DNA of 64,000 nucleotides, taken from positions 1,984,001-2,048,000 of the forward strand of contig NZ_CP133265.1 of NCBI RefSeq assembly GCF_030915505.1. The letters are read 5' to 3'. The translations under genes were made by a program, and so were the position numbers. The number at the start of each line of letters is the position of its first letter. Positions within the stretch are counted from its first letter, which is position 1. Origin of the DNA: Neobacillus sp. OS1-2 (lineage in GTDB: Bacteria > Bacillota > Bacilli > Bacillales > Cytobacillaceae). The notes beneath the pieces are model-generated. The model was not told the DNA's origin and searched no databases. It worked only from the letters and a program-made list of their open reading frames with translations. This document shows positions 59,930 through 64,000 of this stretch, piece after piece.

Positions 59930-60011
59930 GTCTAATAGGATGGACCTAAAGGTTCTCCTGATAGACGTTAATAGATTTATTAAATAACGCTTGATTTGAG
60001 GGGTGAATCAG

Positions 60012-63000
60012 TTGACAGGTCAACTAGTTCAGTATGGACGACACCGCCAACGAAGAAGTTACGCACGAATCAGTGAAGTTTTAGAATTACCAAATCTTAT
60101 TGAAATCCAAACCTCTTCATATCAATGGTTTCTGGATGAGGGATTACGTGAAATGTTCCAGGATATTTCACCAATTGAAGACTTTACTGGTAACCTATCA
60201 CTAGAATTTATTGATTACAGTCTTGGCGATCCAAAATATTCTGTTGAAGAAACAAAAGAACGGGACGTTACATATTCAGCTCCACTACGTGTAAAAGTAC
60301 GTCTTGTAAACAAAGAAACAGGCGAAGTAAAAGATCAAGATGTGTTTATGGGTGATTTTCCGCTTATGACGGAAACAGGTACGTTTGTCATCAATGGGGC
60401 AGAACGTGTCATCGTTTCTCAATTAGTGCGTTCACCGAGCGTTTACTTCAGTGGAAAACTTGATAAAAATGGCAAGAAGGGCTTCACGGCTACTGTCATT
60501 CCGAACCGCGGCGCTTGGCTTGAATACGAAACAGATGCCAAAGATGTCGTATATGTGAGAATAGATCGTACTCGGAAACTGCCCGTTACGGTTCTTTTGC
60601 GTGCACTTGGTTTCGGTTCTGATCAAGAAATCATTGATTTGATTGGGGATAACGAGTATATCCGTAATACACTTGAGAAGGACAACACAGAAGGTGTCGA
60701 CAAAGCGCTTTTGGAAATTTATGAACGACTTCGTCCGGGCGAACCGCCAACCGTTGATAATGCAAAGAGCTTATTAGTATCTCGTTTCTTTGATCCTAAA
60801 CGTTATGATCTTGCAAATGTAGGACGCTATAAAATTAATAAAAAGCTTCATATTAAGAATCGCTTATTTAATCAGCGCTTAGCGGAGTCACTTGCAGACC
60901 CTGAAACGGGTGAAATTATTGCTGAAAAAGGGACACTCCTTGATAGAAGAAACCTTGACAGAATTTTGCCGGCACTTGAAAAGAATATCAATTTCAAAGG
61001 CTTTAATCCTGTTGGTGGAGTTGTAGAGGATGAAGTAATCCTTCAAACTATAAAAATCTATGCACCTGGCGATGAAAATGAAAAGGTCATTAATGTATTG
61101 GGTAATGCTTATGTGGAAGAACCGATTAAAAATATTACTTCGGCAGATATCATTGCATCAATTAGCTACTTTTTCAACTTGTTACATGGAGTAGGCGATA
61201 CCGATGATATCGATCACTTAGGTAACAGACGTCTTCGCTCTGTAGGTGAATTGCTGCAGAATCAATTCCGTATTGGGTTATCCCGGATGGAACGTGTGGT
61301 TCGTGAAAGAATGTCGATTCAAGACACAGCTACCATTACACCACAGCAATTGATTAATATTCGTCCGGTTATCGCTTCCATCAAAGAATTCTTTGGAAGC
61401 TCTCAATTATCACAGTTCATGGATCAAACCAACCCGCTTGCTGAATTAACACACAAGCGCCGTCTTTCTGCACTTGGACCTGGTGGTTTAACACGTGAAC
61501 GTGCCGGGATGGAAGTACGTGACGTTCACTATTCCCACTATGGCCGTATGTGTCCGATTGAAACACCGGAAGGTCCAAACATTGGTTTAATTAACTCATT
61601 ATCATCTTACGCAAAAGTAAACCGATTTGGTTTTATTGAAACACCATATCGCCGGGTAGATCCGGATACTGGTAGAGTAACGAGCCGAATTGACTACTTA
61701 ACAGCTGATGAAGAAGATAACTATGTGGTAGCGCAGGCGAACTCTCGTCTGGGTGACGATGGTACCTTCTTGGATGATGAAGTTGTTGCACGTTTTCGTG
61801 GTGAAAACACGGTTGTAAACCGTGACAGGATTGACTACATGGATGTATCGCCGAAGCAGGTTGTTTCTGCAGCGACAGCATGTATTCCGTTCCTAGAAAA
61901 TGATGACTCTAACCGTGCCTTAATGGGTGCGAACATGCAGCGTCAGGCAGTACCGTTAATGCAGCCGGAAGCACCAAGAGTTGGAACTGGTATGGAATAT
62001 GTATCAGGGAAAGACTCGGGAGCAGCGGTTATTTGTAAACATGATGGTATTGTCGAACATGTAGAGGCCCGCGAAGTATGGGTTCGTGAAATGAAAGAAG
62101 TGGATGGCCAAGAGGTTAAGGGCAATCTTAAAAAATATCGATTGTTAAAGTTTATCCGTTCCAACCAAGGTACCTGCTATAATCAACGTCCAATCGTTGC
62201 CGTTGGTAATCGGGTGAAAAAGGGTGAGATTCTTGCTGATGGTCCATCCATGGAGCTTGGTGAATTAGCCCTTGGACGTAACGTTCTTGTTGCCTTTATG
62301 ACATGGGATGGCTATAACTATGAAGATGCCATCATTATGAGTGAACGTCTTGTTAAAGACGATGTTTATACATCCATTCATATTGAGGAATATGAATCAG
62401 AATCTCGTGATACAAAACTAGGACCTGAGGAAATTACTCGTGATATTCCAAACGTCGGTGAAGATGCCCTTCGTAATTTGGATGAGCGTGGGATTATCCG
62501 CACTGGTGCTGAAGTAAAAGACGGTGACCTTCTCGTTGGTAAAGTGACGCCTAAGGGTGTAACAGAATTAACGGCTGAAGAACGTCTCCTCCATGCGATT
62601 TTTGGAGAAAAAGCTCGTGAAGTCCGTGATACATCACTGCGCGTTCCACACGGCGGTGGCGGGATCATTCATGATGTTAAAGTCTTTAATCGTGAAGATG
62701 GTGACGAACTTCCACCAGGAGTAAACCAGCTTGTTCGTGTCTATATCGTTCAGAAACGTAAGATTCATCAAGGGGATAAGATGGCAGGACGCCACGGTAA
62801 CAAAGGGGTTATCTCCCGCATTTTGCCTGAGGAAGATATGCCATATTTACCAGATGGTACACCTGTTGATATCATGTTAAATCCTTTAGGGGTTCCATCA
62901 CGGATGAACATCGGTCAGGTTCTTGAGCTCCATTTAGGTATGGCGGCAAGATATCTTGGTATTCATGTTGCTACACCGGTATTTGACGGTGCACGTGAGG

Positions 63001-63572
63001 AAGATGTTTGGGGAACGATTGAAGAAGCAGGTATGGCACGCGATGCAAAAACTGTGCTTTATGATGGACGTTCCGGAGAACCATTTGATAACCGTGTTTC
63101 TGTTGGTGTTATGTACATGATCAAACTTGCTCACATGGTTGATGATAAATTGCATGCCCGTTCAACTGGACCTTATTCACTTGTTACGCAGCAGCCACTT
63201 GGCGGTAAAGCTCAATTTGGCGGACAGCGTTTTGGTGAGATGGAAGTTTGGGCATTGGAGGCATACGGTGCAGCATACACACTACAAGAAATTCTAACCG
63301 TGAAATCGGATGACGTAGTGGGCCGTGTAAAAACATATGAAGCCATTGTCAAAGGTGAAAATGTGCCTGAACCAGGTGTTCCTGAGTCATTCAAAGTGTT
63401 AATTAAAGAACTTCAAAGTCTTGGAATGGATGTAAAAATTCTTTCCGGTGACGAGGAAGAAATTGAAATGCGCGATATGGAAGATGAGGATGACTTACAG
63501 CAAGTCGACACATTAAATATCGCCCCTGAGACACAAAACCTTGAATCTGAAAAGGTTGGTTCGAAAGAGTAA
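60012..63572 (+). CDS. rpoB: RNA polymerase beta subunit
   Basis: 1,186 residues from TTG 60012, giving the family start [29 protein letters not shown] lies upstream. GTG 60003 is inside that site. The rifampicin region ([22 protein letters not shown] split, about 461-483) has the usual residues of susceptible strains. Conserved DNA- and beta'-binding blocks extend to [17 protein letters not shown] near 1080. The acidic C-terminus is variable. Confidence 0.98.
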   Translation: MTGQLVQYGRHRQRRSYARISEVLELPNLIEIQTSSYQWFLDEGLREMFQDISPIEDFTGNLSLEFIDYSLGDPKYSVEETKERDVTYSAPLRVKVRLVNKETGEVKDQDVFMGDFPLMTETGTFVINGAERVIVSQLVRSPSVYFSGKLDKNGKKGFTATVIPNRGAWLEYETDAKDVVYVRIDRTRKLPVTVLLRALGFGSDQEIIDLIGDNEYIRNTLEKDNTEGVDKALLEIYERLRPGEPPTVDNAKSLLVSRFFDPKRYDLANVGRYKINKKLHIKNRLFNQRLAESLADPETGEIIAEKGTLLDRRNLDRILPALEKNINFKGFNPVGGVVEDEVILQTIKIYAPGDENEKVINVLGNAYVEEPIKNITSADIIASISYFFNLLHGVGDTDDIDHLGNRRLRSVGELLQNQFRIGLSRMERVVRERMSIQDTATITPQQLINIRPVIASIKEFFGSSQLSQFMDQTNPLAELTHKRRLSALGPGGLTRERAGMEVRDVHYSHYGRMCPIETPEGPNIGLINSLSSYAKVNRFGFIETPYRRVDPDTGRVTSRIDYLTADEEDNYVVAQANSRLGDDGTFLDDEVVARFRGENTVVNRDRIDYMDVSPKQVVSAATACIPFLENDDSNRALMGANMQRQAVPLMQPEAPRVGTGMEYVSGKDSGAAVICKHDGIVEHVEAREVWVREMKEVDGQEVKGNLKKYRLLKFIRSNQGTCYNQRPIVAVGNRVKKGEILADGPSMELGELALGRNVLVAFMTWDGYNYEDAIIMSERLVKDDVYTSIHIEEYESESRDTKLGPEEITRDIPNVGEDALRNLDERGIIRTGAEVKDGDLLVGKVTPKGVTELTAEERLLHAIFGEKAREVRDTSLRVPHGGGGIIHDVKVFNREDGDELPPGVNQLVRVYIVQKRKIHQGDKMAGRHGNKGVISRILPEEDMPYLPDGTPVDIMLNPLGVPSRMNIGQVLELHLGMAARYLGIHVATPVFDGAREEDVWGTIEEAGMARDAKTVLYDGRSGEPFDNRVSVGVMYMIKLAHMVDDKLHARSTGPYSLVTQQPLGGKAQFGGQRFGEMEVWALEAYGAAYTLQEILTVKSDDVVGRVKTYEAIVKGENVPEPGVPESFKVLIKELQSLGMDVKILSGDEEEIEMRDMEDEDDLQQVDTLNIAPETQNLESEKVGSKE

Positions 63573-63585
63573 ATATTCATCTTTT

Positions 63586-63615
63586 CCTAAGCGTACGCTG
63601 GGCCGTACGCTTGGG
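63586..63615. other. inverted repeat between rpoB and rpoC
   Basis: CCTAAGCGTACG/CGTACGCTTGGG, twelve pairs with one wobble, loop of six. No T tail, so not a plain terminator; perhaps an RNA processing or stability element. Confidence 0.7.
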
Positions 63616-63639
63616 GATTAAAGAACGCAATAAGGGTAA

Positions 63640-64000
<361 letters not shown>

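Overview
The window is a chromosomal segment of a spore-forming, moderately AT-rich member of the Bacillaceae (Bacillus sensu lato; Neobacillus is my guess from the 16S variable regions, not proven). Gene order from about 4.2 kb to the right end is almost that of the Bacillus subtilis origin-proximal region from yabM to rpoC. It includes two complete rRNA operons separated by a ten-tRNA array, in the place where B. subtilis has rrnJ-trnJ-rrnW between lysS and ctsR.

Layout. 0-4.1 kb: lactate-utilisation locus (lutR, then lutABC) with two LutR-type operators, sitting where spoVT would be expected beside yabM. 4.2-9.6 kb: yabM, yabN, a frameshifted yabO (rlbP), yabP, yabQ, divIC, yabR. 10-14.3 kb: spoIIE with a Spo0A-type 21-bp-spaced promoter, yabS, yabT. 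14.5-25.5 kb: tilS, hpt, ftsH, coaX, hslO, yacD, cysK, a folate cluster that lacks pabBAC (folP, folB, folK), yazB, dusB. 25.9-38.8 kb: lysS, then rRNA operon 1 (16S-23S-5S), ten tRNAs (Val-Thr-Lys-Lys-Leu-Gly-Leu-Arg-Pro-Ala), rRNA operon 2. 38.9-46.2 kb: CtsR-controlled ctsR-mcsA-mcsB-clpC, then an unusual radA, then disA. 46.4-55.1 kb: yacL, ispD, ispF, gltX, a T-box leader with cysE-cysS, mrnC, rlmB, rae1, sigH. 55.2-64 kb: rpmG, secE, nusG, rplK-rplA, L10 leader with rplJ-rplL, a RsmC-like methyltransferase, rpoB and the start of rpoC.

How the genes work together: this is core information processing (rRNA, tRNA, ribosomal proteins, RNA polymerase, aminoacyl-tRNA synthetases, tRNA modification), protein quality control (ClpC/McsB, FtsH, Hsp33) and sporulation control (SigH, SpoIIE, YabP/Q/S/T). 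The cofactor and precursor genes make CoA, folate, cysteine and isoprenoids.

I found no defence system, prophage, transposase or CRISPR array. The most interesting non-gene signal is a dispersed intergenic repeat family (about ten copies or remnants). Its long copies fold into a conserved architecture with compensating base changes, and one copy lies between rplJ and rplL. Other points worth a second look are the atypical RadA, the yabO frameshift, an odd T-arm in tRNA-Arg, a second Lys tRNA with anticodon CTT, and several candidate leader or attenuator structures.
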